NCBI RefSeq assembly: GCF_017357385.1 | Contig: NZ_CP071632.1 | Coordinates: 1,059,501 to 1,123,500, forward strand | Direction of reading: 5' to 3' | Length of the DNA: 64,000 nucleotides | Source of the DNA: Rhizobium sp. NZLR1 | GTDB taxonomy: Bacteria; Pseudomonadota; Alphaproteobacteria; Rhizobiales; Rhizobiaceae | Position numbers and translations under genes: made by a program | The notes under the pieces: generated by a model | Seen by the model: only the letters and a program-made list of their open reading frames with translations | Databases searched by the model: none | What the model was told of the DNA's origin: nothing | Shown: positions 29,539-38,777 of the stretch, piece after piece | Numbering within the stretch: position 1 is the first letter of the stretch | How the letters are laid out: the number at the start of each line of letters is the position of its first letter

Positions 29539-30746
29539 GCTGAAGCTCCGATCTTGCCTTTAGCGGCGACCACCGCCGGGGATAGGCCGACGATCTCTTC
29601 ATATTTGCCGGGATCGGTCGCGCCTTCGGTGTTCACCAGGAAGATACGGGAATGGCCGTCGATCGACAGAGCCTCCCTGATCGCAGGATCGCTGACGGCG
29701 CGGATCAGCCCGGCAAGCCCCACCCCGCCGCTTTCGCCGGCGACCATCGCGGGATCGTTGCCAGCCGGATCGGCGAGCCGCTTCATCACCGAGATCGCCT
29801 CGTCTTCATCCACGGTCATGAACGCGTCCGCGACCCGAGAGAGAATACGCCAGGCGACGAGCGAGGGTTCGTAACATTCGAGCATCGCCATAACCGTCGG
29901 CTCGCCATGGGCAACGGTTACCAAATGTCCGGCCCGCGCCGTTTCGAACAGGCAGGCGGCGCGGGCGGGATCGACGACTGTGAAGGTCGGGCGTTTGTCG
30001 CCGAAGGCGATGGCCATGTGGCCGGCGACAGTGGCAGCGATCCCGCCGACGCCTGCCTGAATGAAGACATGGGTGGGCGGCTGCGGCATTGCTCTCAGCG
30101 CCTCCCGGACAAGGGCGGTGTAGCCCTGCATCACCAGCCCGGGAATGCGCTCATAACCCGCCCATGAGGTGTCCGACACGATCGTCCACCCCTTCTCCTC
30201 GGCAATGCGCGCCGCTTCGCGGACGGAATCGTCATAGGTTCCGTCCACACGGATCATCTCAGCGCCGAAGCGGGCGATGGCGGCGACGCGTTCGTCGCTG
30301 ACACCGGCGTGCACGAAAATCGCCGCCCGGGCTCCCACCAGCTGTGCACCCTGGGCCACCGACCGGCCGTGATTGCCGTCGGTGGCGCAGGCGACGGTCA
30401 TCGTCTCGGCCACCTCTCGGACATGAGAAGAATGCAATTCGGAGACATCGACGGCGCGGCCGAGCCTATGGGCCGCTTCCTCGAGGACGAGCCGGATCAC
30501 CGCATAGGCGCCGCCAAGCGCCTTGAAGCTTCCGAGGCCGAGCCGATGACCTTCGTCCTTGATGTGGATCGAGCCGACACCAATCTCGGCTGCCAGTGCC
30601 GGCAGAGCAACGAGGGGCGTTTCCGCGTGGTTTTGCCGGAATGTCAGGTGGCGCTCGACGGCGTTTGCGGCATCCATGCCGAGGATTTCGGCGTCTCGCG
30701 GGTCGAGCGGCTGACGGTAGTCGGAGCTGGTGTTCAGCAAAAACAT
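29535..30746 (-). CDS. dpaL: Diaminopropionate ammonia-lyase
   Basis: 403 residues of the PLP fold type II family. The PLP lysine is in GLGSFKALGGAYA, the phosphate loop is GVGGIAATVAGH, and CATDGNHGRSVA matches the substrate-binding loop. The enzyme converts 2,3-diaminopropionate to pyruvate and two ammonia. It heads the leftward operon with the two M20 amidohydrolases and is divergent from an Lrp/AsnC-type regulator across 105 bases. Confidence 0.93.
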   Translation of the reverse strand: MFLLNTSSDYRQPLDPRDAEILGMDAANAVERHLTFRQNHAETPLVALPALAAEIGVGSIHIKDEGHRLGLGSFKALGGAYAVIRLVLEEAAHRLGRAVDVSELHSSHVREVAETMTVACATDGNHGRSVAQGAQLVGARAAIFVHAGVSDERVAAIARFGAEMIRVDGTYDDSVREAARIAEEKGWTIVSDTSWAGYERIPGLVMQGYTALVREALRAMPQPPTHVFIQAGVGGIAATVAGHMAIAFGDKRPTFTVVDPARAACLFETARAGHLVTVAHGEPTVMAMLECYEPSLVAWRILSRVADAFMTVDEDEAISVMKRLADPAGNDPAMVAGESGGVGLAGLIRAVSDPAIREALSIDGHSRIFLVNTEGATDPGKYEEIVGLSPAVVAAKGKIGASA

Positions 30747-30851
30747 GTGCGCCTCGTTTCAGGTGTTCGGCTAAAACATATTGCAGGCGAGGCGAAAAAG
30801 GCGCTGTATTTCTCGGGCTGTTTTGCAATTTTGTTTCGTTGGAGCCCCATT

Positions 30852-31334
30852 TTGAGCCGCTTGGTAAAATCCCCTTTGGATCCGTTCGACCATAAGATCC
30901 TGGCGATCCTGCAAAGGGACAATACCACGCCACAGCGGACAATCGGCGAAGCCGTCAGCCTGTCAGCGCCTGCCGTCCAACGCCGGATCAAACGGATGGC
31001 GGAGGATGGAGTCATCCAGGCAAACGTCGCCGTTCTCGACCCCACGGCACTTGGACAATCGATCACCATCTTCGTCGAGGTGGAGGTTATCAGCGAAACG
31101 GCAAAACAGATCGAACAGGCAAAAAGCCAGTTCGCCGCCGCGCCGGAAATCCAGCAGTGTTACTACGTCACCGGCGAGGCCGATTTCATTCTGGTCATCG
31201 TCGTCCCCTCGATGGCCGACTACGAGGCGCTGACGCGGCGGCTGTTTTTCGGCAACAACAACGTCAAGCGCTTCCGGACATTCGTCGCGATGGATCGGGT
31301 GAAGGTCGGTCTCAGCGTTCCTATTGAGCGGTGA
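30852..31334 (+). CDS. Lrp/AsnC family transcriptional regulator
   Basis: 160 residues. An N-terminal winged helix (LDPFDHKILAILQRDNTTPQ ... LSAPAVQRRIKRM) is followed by a RAM ligand-binding domain (CYYVTGEADFILVIVV). No ATG fits; the TTG at 30852 has GGAG with a 7-base gap and gives the family N-terminus. A divergent position to the dpaL operon makes it the likely local regulator, responding to an amino acid such as diaminopropionate. Start is the main uncertainty. Confidence 0.88.
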   Translation: MSRLVKSPLDPFDHKILAILQRDNTTPQRTIGEAVSLSAPAVQRRIKRMAEDGVIQANVAVLDPTALGQSITIFVEVEVISETAKQIEQAKSQFAAAPEIQQCYYVTGEADFILVIVVPSMADYEALTRRLFFGNNNVKRFRTFVAMDRVKVGLSVPIER

Positions 31335-31366
31335 GACCGGCCGTCGTCAGTTAGGCCGACCGGTCT
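31334..31366. terminator. Hairpin between convergent lrp-like and EAL genes
   Basis: AGACCGG (31334-31340) pairs with CCGGTCT (31360-31366), with a further GGCC/GGCC inside. It lies in the 52-base convergent gap and could serve both genes, but no U-tract follows on either strand. Confidence 0.35.
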
Positions 31367-31386
31367 GAAACCATCCTGTTCTAAGA

Positions 31387-34299
31387 TCACGCCCGCTTGG
31401 TCAGCGGAAACCGCTCCCGCAGCAGCCGCAGCACCGATTCCGAAGCGATCGGCGGCCCGAACAGATAACTTTGCCCGTAGTTGCAGCCCATCTTGGCGAG
31501 CTCGATCGCATCCTCGTTGGATTCGATCCCCTCGGCCACCACCTTCATTTCAAGTTCGCGCGCCATGGCGATCACCGATCTGAGCACGGTCGCCTTCTTG
31601 TCGCTGCCGTCGCGCACCAGGGCCTTGTCGAGCTTGATCATGTCGAAGGGAAAACGGGTGAGATAGGCGAGCGAGGAATAGCCGGTGCCGAAATCGTCGA
31701 GTGCCAGGCCGATGCCGGCTTCCTTCAGCTTCTGCAGCACGAGCCGGGCCTGTTCCGGATTTTCCATCACCATGGACTCCGTCAGTTCGAGCTTGAGGCG
31801 CGAGGGCTGGCAATGCGTCTTGGCAAGAACCGAACGCACGTCGTCATAAAGCTCGTTGTTGAGCAGCTGCACGCTCGACAGATTGATCGACACGAAGATC
31901 GGCAATTCGCCGGTCAGTTGCTGCCAGCTCATCAGATCGTTGGTCGCCTGTTCGAGCGCGAACATGCCGAGCGCGCCGATGAGATCGGAGGCCTCGGCGA
32001 TCGGGATGAATTCGGAGGGCGGGATGTTGCCGCGTTTGGGATGTTCCCAGCGCATCAATGCCTCGAAACCGGCGACCTCGACATCCTCAAGCCGGGCGAT
32101 CGGCTGGTAGACCATCGACAATTCCTTGCGCTCGATGGCGCGGCGCAGATCCGTTTCCAGCTGCAGCCGGTCGGTGCCGAAGTCGCGGAAGGCCGGCTGG
32201 AATGGCTCGACACGGTTGCCGCCGGCCCGTTTTGCCCGGTACATGGCAAGCTCTGCGTCGCTGAGCAGGCCGGTGGCGCTCTCCTGACGGTCTACCCAGG
32301 AGGTCAGTCCGATCGAGGCCGTCAGGATGATCTCGCGGTTGGCGAAGTTGATCGGCACCATGATCGCCTTGCTGATCGCATCGGCGAAATCGGCGACCTT
32401 GGTCGGATTGTGCTCGGAAACCAGGATCAGGCCGAACTGGTCGCCGGCCAGCCGCGCCAGCGTGTCCTGCGGTTTCAACAGCCGGCGCAGGCGCCGCGTC
32501 AGCGCGATGAGGATATTGTCGCCGGCAGCGACCCCGAGCGAATCATTGACCAGCTTGTAGCGGTCGATGTCGATCACCATCACCGTGGGCTTGAGCGTAT
32601 CGCCGCCCGGCGCCAGCGCCAGGACCGACTGCAGCCGGTCGAGGAACACCTGCCGGTTCGGCAGCCCGGTCAGATTGTCGTGCAGCGCATCGTGCAGCAG
32701 CCGTTCGACGGAGTTCTTCTGCTCGGTCACGTCGACGATCGTGCCGACGCAACGGATGATTTCGCCGTTGGAGCCGAGCACCGGCCGGGCGCGGATCAAC
32801 AGCCAGTGGAAATGCCCGTCCTCGGCGCGGATGCGGAACTCGTGGTTCAGCCGGCCGCGCCGGTGTTCGAGCAGCACGTCGAGCGTGGCGCGGAAGCGGT
32901 CGCGGTCATCGGGATGCAGCCGCGGCAGCCAGTTGCGCGCTGCGCCATGCATGGTGCCGGGGGAAAGGCCGAGCTTGGTCGAGACGTCGGGAATGGTGAC
33001 GACGCGGTCGCGCGCCACGTCCCAATCCCACACCATGTCGCCGGATCCGGTCAGCGCCAGCGATTGCCGCTCAAGATCGGAAAACAGCCCCTGCTGGAAG
33101 GCGCCGCCGGCAAAAGCATGCTGCATGACGGTGAAGCCGATCAGAAGCACGATGAGCACCAGGCCGCCGCCGAGTGCCGGCTGGATGATGTCGTTGTCGA
33201 GCCGCCCGGTGACCGTCATCCATGCCCCGAACAGCCAGACGAGCGTCAGCGCCCAGGCCGGCACCAGGAGGATGGCGCGGTCGTAGCGATTGAAGCCGAG
33301 ATAGATGATCAGCAGCAGCCCGGTCGCCGCCGTCAGCGCGAAGGAAAGCCTGGCGATGCCGGCGGCAATCGACGGATCGTAGATCGCCACGCCGAAGAGC
33401 AGGGCAAGGCCGAGCACCCAGGCAAGCGTCGCGTAGCCGAGATGCGCATGCCAGCGGTTGAGGTTGAGATAGGTAAATAGGAAGATGACGAAACTGGAGG
33501 CGAGCGCCACTTCCGCGCAGGCGCGCCATATTCGCTGGTCGGCGGAGGCGACGCTGATCAGTTTGCCGAGAAAACCGAAGTCGACGCAGATATAGCCGAG
33601 CACCGCCCAGGCGAGTGCGGCGGTCGCCGGCAGCATCGAAGTGCCCTTGACGACGAAGAGGATGGTCAGGAACACCGCCAGCAGGCCGGCAATGCCGAGC
33701 ACGATGCCGCGATAGAGCGTGAAGGCGTTGATCGTGTCCTTGTAGGCGTTCGGTTCCCAGAGATAGATCTGCGGCAGCTCCGGCGTCGACAGCTCGGCAA
33801 CGAAGGTGATGACGGCGCCGGGGTTCAGCGTAATGCGGAAGACGTCGGCCTCGTCGCTCGGCTGCCGATCGAGCGCAAAACCTTCGCTCGGCGTGATGGC
33901 GCTGATGCGCTGCGAGCCGAGATCCGGCCAGAACAGCTTGGAATTGACCAGACGGAAATGCGGCGCGACGATGACGCGTTCGAGCTGTTCCTCCGAAACA
34001 TTGGCAAGCGCAAACACCGCCCAGTCACCCTGGTGGTTCTCCGAGCTTGCCCTGACCTCGATGCGGCGGCGGATACCGTCGGCGCCGGCAGCCGTCGAAA
34101 CCTGAAAGGCCTCGCCCTGATTGACGTAGATTTCGGTCGTCGCGGTCAGGTCGAGCGCGGTGTCGTCACGGGAAATCTTCACCGGTTCGGCCGCCTGGGC
34201 AGCGCCCGCCACCAAGGCGAAGACTGCCAGGAAAAGGGCTGCGATCACCGCGATCATTCGTCCGGACGGTGACTTGGGCAGCATGCGGTCTCTGGTCAT
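31387..34299 (-). CDS. Membrane-bound c-di-GMP phosphodiesterase (7TM-DISM-like, PAS, degenerate GGDEF, EAL)
   Basis: 970 residues. An N-terminal signal/helix (about 14-36), a periplasmic domain (about 40-190), seven membrane helices (about 195-400, 7TM-DISM-like), a PAS domain (about 410-520), GGDEF (about 530-690) and EAL (about 705-955). The GGDEF signature reads RLAGDQFGLI, that is AGDQF, so cyclase activity is unlikely. The EAL domain has GFEALMRWEHP, ELTESMVMEN and DDFGTGYSS, the catalytic set. Expected net activity is c-di-GMP breakdown controlled by a periplasmic ligand. Start overlaps the stop of the acetyltransferase gene upstream (ATGA). Confidence 0.92.
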   Translation of the reverse strand: MTRDRMLPKSPSGRMIAVIAALFLAVFALVAGAAQAAEPVKISRDDTALDLTATTEIYVNQGEAFQVSTAAGADGIRRRIEVRASSENHQGDWAVFALANVSEEQLERVIVAPHFRLVNSKLFWPDLGSQRISAITPSEGFALDRQPSDEADVFRITLNPGAVITFVAELSTPELPQIYLWEPNAYKDTINAFTLYRGIVLGIAGLLAVFLTILFVVKGTSMLPATAALAWAVLGYICVDFGFLGKLISVASADQRIWRACAEVALASSFVIFLFTYLNLNRWHAHLGYATLAWVLGLALLFGVAIYDPSIAAGIARLSFALTAATGLLLIIYLGFNRYDRAILLVPAWALTLVWLFGAWMTVTGRLDNDIIQPALGGGLVLIVLLIGFTVMQHAFAGGAFQQGLFSDLERQSLALTGSGDMVWDWDVARDRVVTIPDVSTKLGLSPGTMHGAARNWLPRLHPDDRDRFRATLDVLLEHRRGRLNHEFRIRAEDGHFHWLLIRARPVLGSNGEIIRCVGTIVDVTEQKNSVERLLHDALHDNLTGLPNRQVFLDRLQSVLALAPGGDTLKPTVMVIDIDRYKLVNDSLGVAAGDNILIALTRRLRRLLKPQDTLARLAGDQFGLILVSEHNPTKVADFADAISKAIMVPINFANREIILTASIGLTSWVDRQESATGLLSDAELAMYRAKRAGGNRVEPFQPAFRDFGTDRLQLETDLRRAIERKELSMVYQPIARLEDVEVAGFEALMRWEHPKRGNIPPSEFIPIAEASDLIGALGMFALEQATNDLMSWQQLTGELPIFVSINLSSVQLLNNELYDDVRSVLAKTHCQPSRLKLELTESMVMENPEQARLVLQKLKEAGIGLALDDFGTGYSSLAYLTRFPFDMIKLDKALVRDGSDKKATVLRSVIAMARELEMKVVAEGIESNEDAIELAKMGCNYGQSYLFGPPIASESVLRLLRERFPLTKRA

Positions 34300-34910
34300 C
34301 GGCTGTCGGGTTTCCTGCCGTTATCCGTATCGGTGGCGAGACGTGAAAACATCACATGGTCATGCCACTGACCGTTGATCTTCAAATATCCGCGCAAATA
34401 ACCCTCCTGCTGAAACCCGGCCTTTTCAAGCAGGCGGATGCTGCGCGCGTTATCTGGAATACAGGCTGCTTCGATACGGTGCAACTCAAGCCCGGCGAAG
34501 ATGTAAGGAATAACCAATTGCAGGGCGGCGAACATATGCCCCTGGCCGGCATGGCGTTCGCCCATCCAGTAGCCGATCATGCAGCTTTGTGCCGCACCCC
34601 GCCTGATATAGCCGATGGTGACGCCTCCGACGAGGGTGTGGTTCTCCTTGAGGAAAATGAACAGCGGCACCGCTTGGCCCGAGGCATATTCCTGCTTGCC
34701 GCGGATGACGCGGGCGCGGTAGGCGCCCTCCGTCAGCTCGTCGCGTCGCCAGGTCGGCTCCCAGGGTTCCAGGAACTTGCGGCTTTCGGCGCGCAGCCGG
34801 TGCCATTGGTTGAAATCCTGATAGCGCGGCAGGCGCAGCAGATATCTGTCGTTCTCCAGCTCCACCGCTTCCGGTTGCCGCGACAGAAACCGAAACACCG
34901 ATTTTGGCAT
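34296..34910 (-). CDS. RimJ/RimL-type GNAT acetyltransferase
   Basis: 204 residues. The family pattern is clear: YLLRLPRYQDFNQWHRLR at the start, GYWMGERHAGQGHMFAAL (acetyl-CoA loop) and LHRIEAACIPDNARSIRLLE near the C-terminus, followed by GFQQEGYLRGYLKING. Related enzymes acetylate ribosomal-protein N-termini. The gene sits between the M16 peptidase gene and the EAL gene in a leftward run with a four-base overlap to the latter. Confidence 0.9.
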   Translation of the reverse strand: MPKSVFRFLSRQPEAVELENDRYLLRLPRYQDFNQWHRLRAESRKFLEPWEPTWRRDELTEGAYRARVIRGKQEYASGQAVPLFIFLKENHTLVGGVTIGYIRRGAAQSCMIGYWMGERHAGQGHMFAALQLVIPYIFAGLELHRIEAACIPDNARSIRLLEKAGFQQEGYLRGYLKINGQWHDHVMFSRLATDTDNGRKPDSR

Positions 34911-34936
34911 CGATCACTCCCGGCAGGACGAACGGC

Positions 34937-36235
34937 TCAGCGGCCGGCCTGCATCGTCTTCGGTGCCGGGACCGAAAGCGAAGCGGTGATGTCTTCCATC
35001 GGTGCGAGCTGGTCCAGCGGTCCGATCGCCGAAAGCGTCGGCACCGTGTCGTAGAACAGCCGGCCGGCGAGATCCGTCAGCCGCTCGATGGTGATGCCCT
35101 CAAGCCGTTCCATCATCTCCGGATTGGAGATCGGCCGGCCGTAAAGCATCATCTGCCTGGCGATCTGGCCGGCGCGCGACGCCGGGCTTTCCTGGCCCAT
35201 CAGCAATTGGGCGCGGATCTGGGCGCGGGCGCGCTCGATTTCCTTCTGGTGGATCTGATCGGCGGATTTGTGCAGCTCGTCGATGATGACGGGCACCAAC
35301 TGCGGCAGGTTTTCGCCGCCGGTCGCGGCATGAATGCCGAAGATGCCGGTGTCGGAAAAGCCCCAGTGGAAGGCATAGACCGAATAACAGAGGCCGCGGA
35401 ACTCGCGCACTTCCTGGAACAGCCTGGAGGACATGCCGCCGCCGAGGATATTGGCAAGGATCTGGGAGCAGTAGAAATCGCGGGCGTGGTAGGGTTTGCC
35501 CTCGAAGCCGAGCAGGATCTGGGCGTCCATCAGGTCGCGCGGTTCGCGCACGCTGCCGCCGATATAACGCGCCGCTTCCATGACCGGCGGCGCCGAAGGC
35601 TCGCTCGGCAGGCTGGCGAAACGATCCTCGACCATCCGCAGGAATTCGTCGTGTTCGACGGCGCCGGTGGCGACGATGAACATGCGATCGGTCGTGTAGT
35701 TGCGGCCGAGATAGCCGCGGATCTGCTGCGGCGTGAAGGAGACGACGGTCTCCGGCGTGCCGAGGATAGCCCGGCCGAGCGTCTGGTCGCGATAGGCGAC
35801 TTCGGAGAACCGGTCGAACACCACGTCGTCGGGCGTGTCGTTGGCGGCATTGATCTCCTGCAGGATTACCTGCTTCTCACGCTCCAGCTCCTCCTCCTCG
35901 AAGGCCGATTCCGTCAGGATGTCGGCAAGGATATCGACGGCGAGCGGCACGTGGTCCTTGAGGACGCGGGCGTAATAAGAGGTCGTCTCGGTCGACGTCG
36001 CGGCGTTGACCTCGCCGCCGACATCCTCGATTTCCTCCGCGATCTGGCGGGCCGTGCGGCGCCCCGTGCCTTTGAAGGCCATGTGTTCGAGCAGGTGGGC
36101 GATGCCGTGCTCGTCTGCCGTCTCGTTACGCGATCCCGATTTGATCCAGACTCCGAGCGCAACGCTTTCAAGGTGCGGCATGGTTTCTGTCACTACTGTC
36201 AGCCCGGATTTCAGCCGGGTGCACTCAACTGTCAT
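34937..36235 (-). CDS. M16 family zinc peptidase (mitochondrial processing peptidase-like)
   Basis: 432 residues, single-length M16B. The inverted zinc motif HxxEH is in GIAHLLEHMAFKGT, and the distal glutamate lies in AFEEEELEREKQVILQEI. A second, catalytically empty half with GGGMSSRLFQEVRE follows. In alphaproteobacteria these proteins are the relatives of mitochondrial MPP; their substrates are unknown. It starts three bases after the threonine synthase stop, an arrangement common in Rhizobiales. Confidence 0.92.
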   Translation of the reverse strand: MTVECTRLKSGLTVVTETMPHLESVALGVWIKSGSRNETADEHGIAHLLEHMAFKGTGRRTARQIAEEIEDVGGEVNAATSTETTSYYARVLKDHVPLAVDILADILTESAFEEEELEREKQVILQEINAANDTPDDVVFDRFSEVAYRDQTLGRAILGTPETVVSFTPQQIRGYLGRNYTTDRMFIVATGAVEHDEFLRMVEDRFASLPSEPSAPPVMEAARYIGGSVREPRDLMDAQILLGFEGKPYHARDFYCSQILANILGGGMSSRLFQEVREFRGLCYSVYAFHWGFSDTGIFGIHAATGGENLPQLVPVIIDELHKSADQIHQKEIERARAQIRAQLLMGQESPASRAGQIARQMMLYGRPISNPEMMERLEGITIERLTDLAGRLFYDTVPTLSAIGPLDQLAPMEDITASLSVPAPKTMQAGR

Positions 36236-36238
36236 TGG

Positions 36239-37663
36239 CTATCTTTCTGCGCCTGCCGTCGTCTTGTCGCGGGCATGTCTGCCGATAAAGCTTTCTACGG
36301 CTTTGAGCTCCGGTTCGATGATCTGGAAGCGCTCCTCCCTGTGCATCAGATCAGCAAGCCACGTCGGAAGCGCCGGGTCAATACCGCAGGCCGATTTTAC
36401 GGCGGCGGGGAATTTCGCCGGATGCGCGGTCGAAAGCGTCACCATCGGCGTATTCGGCTTTTCCTTCTTCTTGGCAACGAAGACGCCGATCGCCGAATGC
36501 GGATCAAGCAGATAACCGGTCTCGGCATGGATCGTACGGATCGTCTCGGCCACCTGCTTCTCGCTGGCGCGGCCGGCGCGGAAGTCGCGGCGGATCGCCT
36601 TCAGCGCTTGCGCGCCGATCTCGAAACCGTTGGATTGCTTGAGGCTTTCCATTGCCGCGCGCACCTTCGAGGCGTCGCGGTCATAGGCTTCGAACAGCAG
36701 CCGTTCGAAGTTCGACGAAATCTGGATGTCCATCGACGGCGAGCTCGTCGCCTTGACCGCCTTCATGTCGTAGCGGCCGGTCTTCAGCATCCGTTCCAGG
36801 ATGTCGTTTTCGTTGGTGGCGATCACCAGCCGGTCGATCGGCAGGCCCATGCGCTTGGCGCAGTAGCCGGCGAAGATATCGCCGAAATTGCCGGTGGGCA
36901 CCGTGAACGAGATCTTCCGGTCCGGCCCGCCGAGTGCGACCGCCGCCGTGAAATAATAGACGATCTGGGCCATGATGCGCGCCCAGTTGATCGAGTTGAC
37001 ACCGGAGAGGCCGACCTTGTCGCGGAACGCCGCGTCGTTGAACATCGCCTTCACCAGGTTTTGGCAATCGTCGAAATTGCCCTCGACGGCAAGCGCATGC
37101 ACATTTGCTGAAGACGAGGTGGTCATCTGCCGCTGCTGCACCGGCGAGACCTTGCCATGCGGGAAGAGGATGAAGATGTCGGTGCGCTCGCGGCCGGCAA
37201 AAGCGTCGATCGCCGCACCGCCGGTATCGCCCGAGGTGGCGCCGACGATCGTCGCCCGTTCGCCGCGCTTTTCCAGCGCATAATCCATCAGCCGGGCCAG
37301 CAGCTGCATCGCCACGTCCTTGAAGGCGAGCGTCGTGCCGTGGAACAGCTCCATGACGAAGCTGTTCGGTCCGGTCTGGACGAGCGGCGCGATCGCCGGA
37401 TGGCGGAAGGTGCCGTAGGCCTCGTCGATCATCGCCCGGAAGGTCGCCTCGGGGATCTCGCCATTGGTGAAGGGCGACAGGATGGTGAAGGCGATCTCCT
37501 GGTAGCTCTTGCCGCGCAGCGCCCGGATCTGTTTTTTGGAGAAGCTCGGAAATTCACGGGGAACATAGAGCCCGCCGTCGCGCGCCAGCCCGGTCAGCAG
37601 GGCGTCGCAAAAGCCGAGGGCAGGGGCCTCGCCGCGGGTCGAGATATAATCCACGTTCGTCAT
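36239..37663 (-). CDS. thrC: Threonine synthase
   Basis: 474 residues of the long (fungal/proteobacterial) ThrC type. The PLP lysine is in GTTLAFKDVAMQLLARLMDY, the phosphate loop is SGDTGGAAIDAFAG and the N-terminus MTNVDYISTRGEAP is standard. It makes threonine from O-phosphohomoserine, the product of ThrB encoded at 14.3 kb. Start ATG 37663 chosen by the family N-terminus. It heads the leftward run thrC, M16 peptidase, RimJ-like, EAL protein. Confidence 0.96.
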   Translation of the reverse strand: MTNVDYISTRGEAPALGFCDALLTGLARDGGLYVPREFPSFSKKQIRALRGKSYQEIAFTILSPFTNGEIPEATFRAMIDEAYGTFRHPAIAPLVQTGPNSFVMELFHGTTLAFKDVAMQLLARLMDYALEKRGERATIVGATSGDTGGAAIDAFAGRERTDIFILFPHGKVSPVQQRQMTTSSSANVHALAVEGNFDDCQNLVKAMFNDAAFRDKVGLSGVNSINWARIMAQIVYYFTAAVALGGPDRKISFTVPTGNFGDIFAGYCAKRMGLPIDRLVIATNENDILERMLKTGRYDMKAVKATSSPSMDIQISSNFERLLFEAYDRDASKVRAAMESLKQSNGFEIGAQALKAIRRDFRAGRASEKQVAETIRTIHAETGYLLDPHSAIGVFVAKKKEKPNTPMVTLSTAHPAKFPAAVKSACGIDPALPTWLADLMHREERFQIIEPELKAVESFIGRHARDKTTAGAER

Positions 37664-37942
37664 CCTTGATCTATCGCTGGAGGAAATCCGGTCGGGCTGA
37701 GCGGTGGCCCGCACTGCCGGAAACCGGGCCCGGAAATCGAGAAGGGGCTGCCTTCAGGCCATACCATCGCCGTTATCTTGTTGAAGTTGCCCGCATCCGG
37801 CGGCGAAAAGTGCATCAAAACGGCGCGTACCCAATCGATTTTTGTTTTCGCCGCTGATATAGACCATCGCAAACCGTCGTGAAAGGCCTCACGGAAAAGA
37901 CCTGGGGCCTCCAAGAAACGCTTGTACAAAGGGTGGAACATA

Positions 37943-38581
37943 GTGCTCGGCAAGGTCTCGCGTCTCATTATCTCAGCTTCCCTCCTTGCCCTGCTCGCCG
38001 GCTGCGATACGCTCGGCACCGGTGGTGACAGCAAGTCGGCGCCGACGCAGCCGAACGGCACCGCCCAGATCATGCCGCTGGCACCGGCCAACCCATCCTC
38101 GAACAATCCTTCGATCGGCACGGCCACGACGGCACAGGGCGCTGTCGCCCCCGTCGTCCAGGGCGCCTGCCCGCAGATCTTCATGCGCGACCAGGATGCG
38201 ATCTTCCGCACTTATGCCAAGGGCAAGAAGGATGATCCGCAGCAGATCGTTTTCCAGGCCTCGTTCGGCGATTACACTCGCCAGTGCTCGCTGAGCGACA
38301 CGAACCTGACGATGACCGTCGTTGCCCAGCTGCGCCTGATCACCGGCCCGGCCGGCGCCCCCGGCCCGGTGACGCTGCCGATCCGCGTCACCGTCGTCGA
38401 CGGCGAGACGGTGCTCTATTCCGAAGTCACCAAATTCCCGACCGAGATTCCGGCGGGCGCACCGGGCACCCAGGTGATCTTCCGCAAGGACGGCATCAAG
38501 ATGCCTGTCGGCTCCGGCGCGCTCGTGCGCGTCAACGTCGGCTTCGACACCCAGCCGGCCAAGACCAAGAAGAACAGCTAA
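37943..38581 (+). CDS. Putative lipoprotein, unknown function
   Basis: 212 residues from a GTG start. Lipobox ALLAG-C at about residue 21 follows a hydrophobic stretch, then a Ser/Thr/Pro-rich linker (about 25-60) and a beta-rich domain with two cysteines (GACPQIFMRD, RQCSLSDTN). GTG 37943 is chosen because GGGTGG lies 7 bases upstream; TTG 37922 is an alternative. Similar proteins are conserved in Rhizobiales, but I know no function. It is divergent from thrC. Confidence 0.72.
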   Translation: MLGKVSRLIISASLLALLAGCDTLGTGGDSKSAPTQPNGTAQIMPLAPANPSSNNPSIGTATTAQGAVAPVVQGACPQIFMRDQDAIFRTYAKGKKDDPQQIVFQASFGDYTRQCSLSDTNLTMTVVAQLRLITGPAGAPGPVTLPIRVTVVDGETVLYSEVTKFPTEIPAGAPGTQVIFRKDGIKMPVGSGALVRVNVGFDTQPAKTKKNS

Positions 38582-38620
38582 AGCGATATCGGCGACCGGG
38601 GGCCGGATGCCCCACTTTGC

Positions 38621-38753
38621 CTCATTCCCGTGCATGTCACAGGAATCCAGCCACGGCGCGTCGGCGCCGTGAACGACTCTGATGCGATGAAGCCGCTCTC
38701 CCGCGCCCAAGGACTTGGGCGCACTGGATTCCTGTGACCAGCACAGGAATGAG
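38621..38753. repeat. MITE-like palindromic repeat with 30-bp terminal inverted repeats
   Basis: Ends CTCATTCC-GTGC--GTCACAGGAATCCAG (38621-38650) and its complement (38724-38753) match at 27 of 30 positions. Inside lie two further hairpins: CACGGCGC/GCGCCGTG (38652-38671) and GCGCCCAAG/CTTGGGCGC (38703-38722). No ORF. The motif ACAGGAATCCAG is a frequent rhizobial intergenic repeat. The 196-base gap holds little else. Confidence 0.82.
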
Positions 38754-38777
38754 GGGGAGAGGCTCGGCGCCCAGACT

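Noticed and set aside
30309..30851. Upstream extension of the Lrp/AsnC gene by about 180 codons
   Set aside because: The extra part is antisense to dpaL. The winged helix begins near the TTG at 30852, which has its own GGAG site.
34904..37111. A 735-codon open reading frame on the plus strand opposite the M16 peptidase and threonine synthase genes
   Set aside because: Same bias-driven shadow. Both genes on the other strand show full family motifs.
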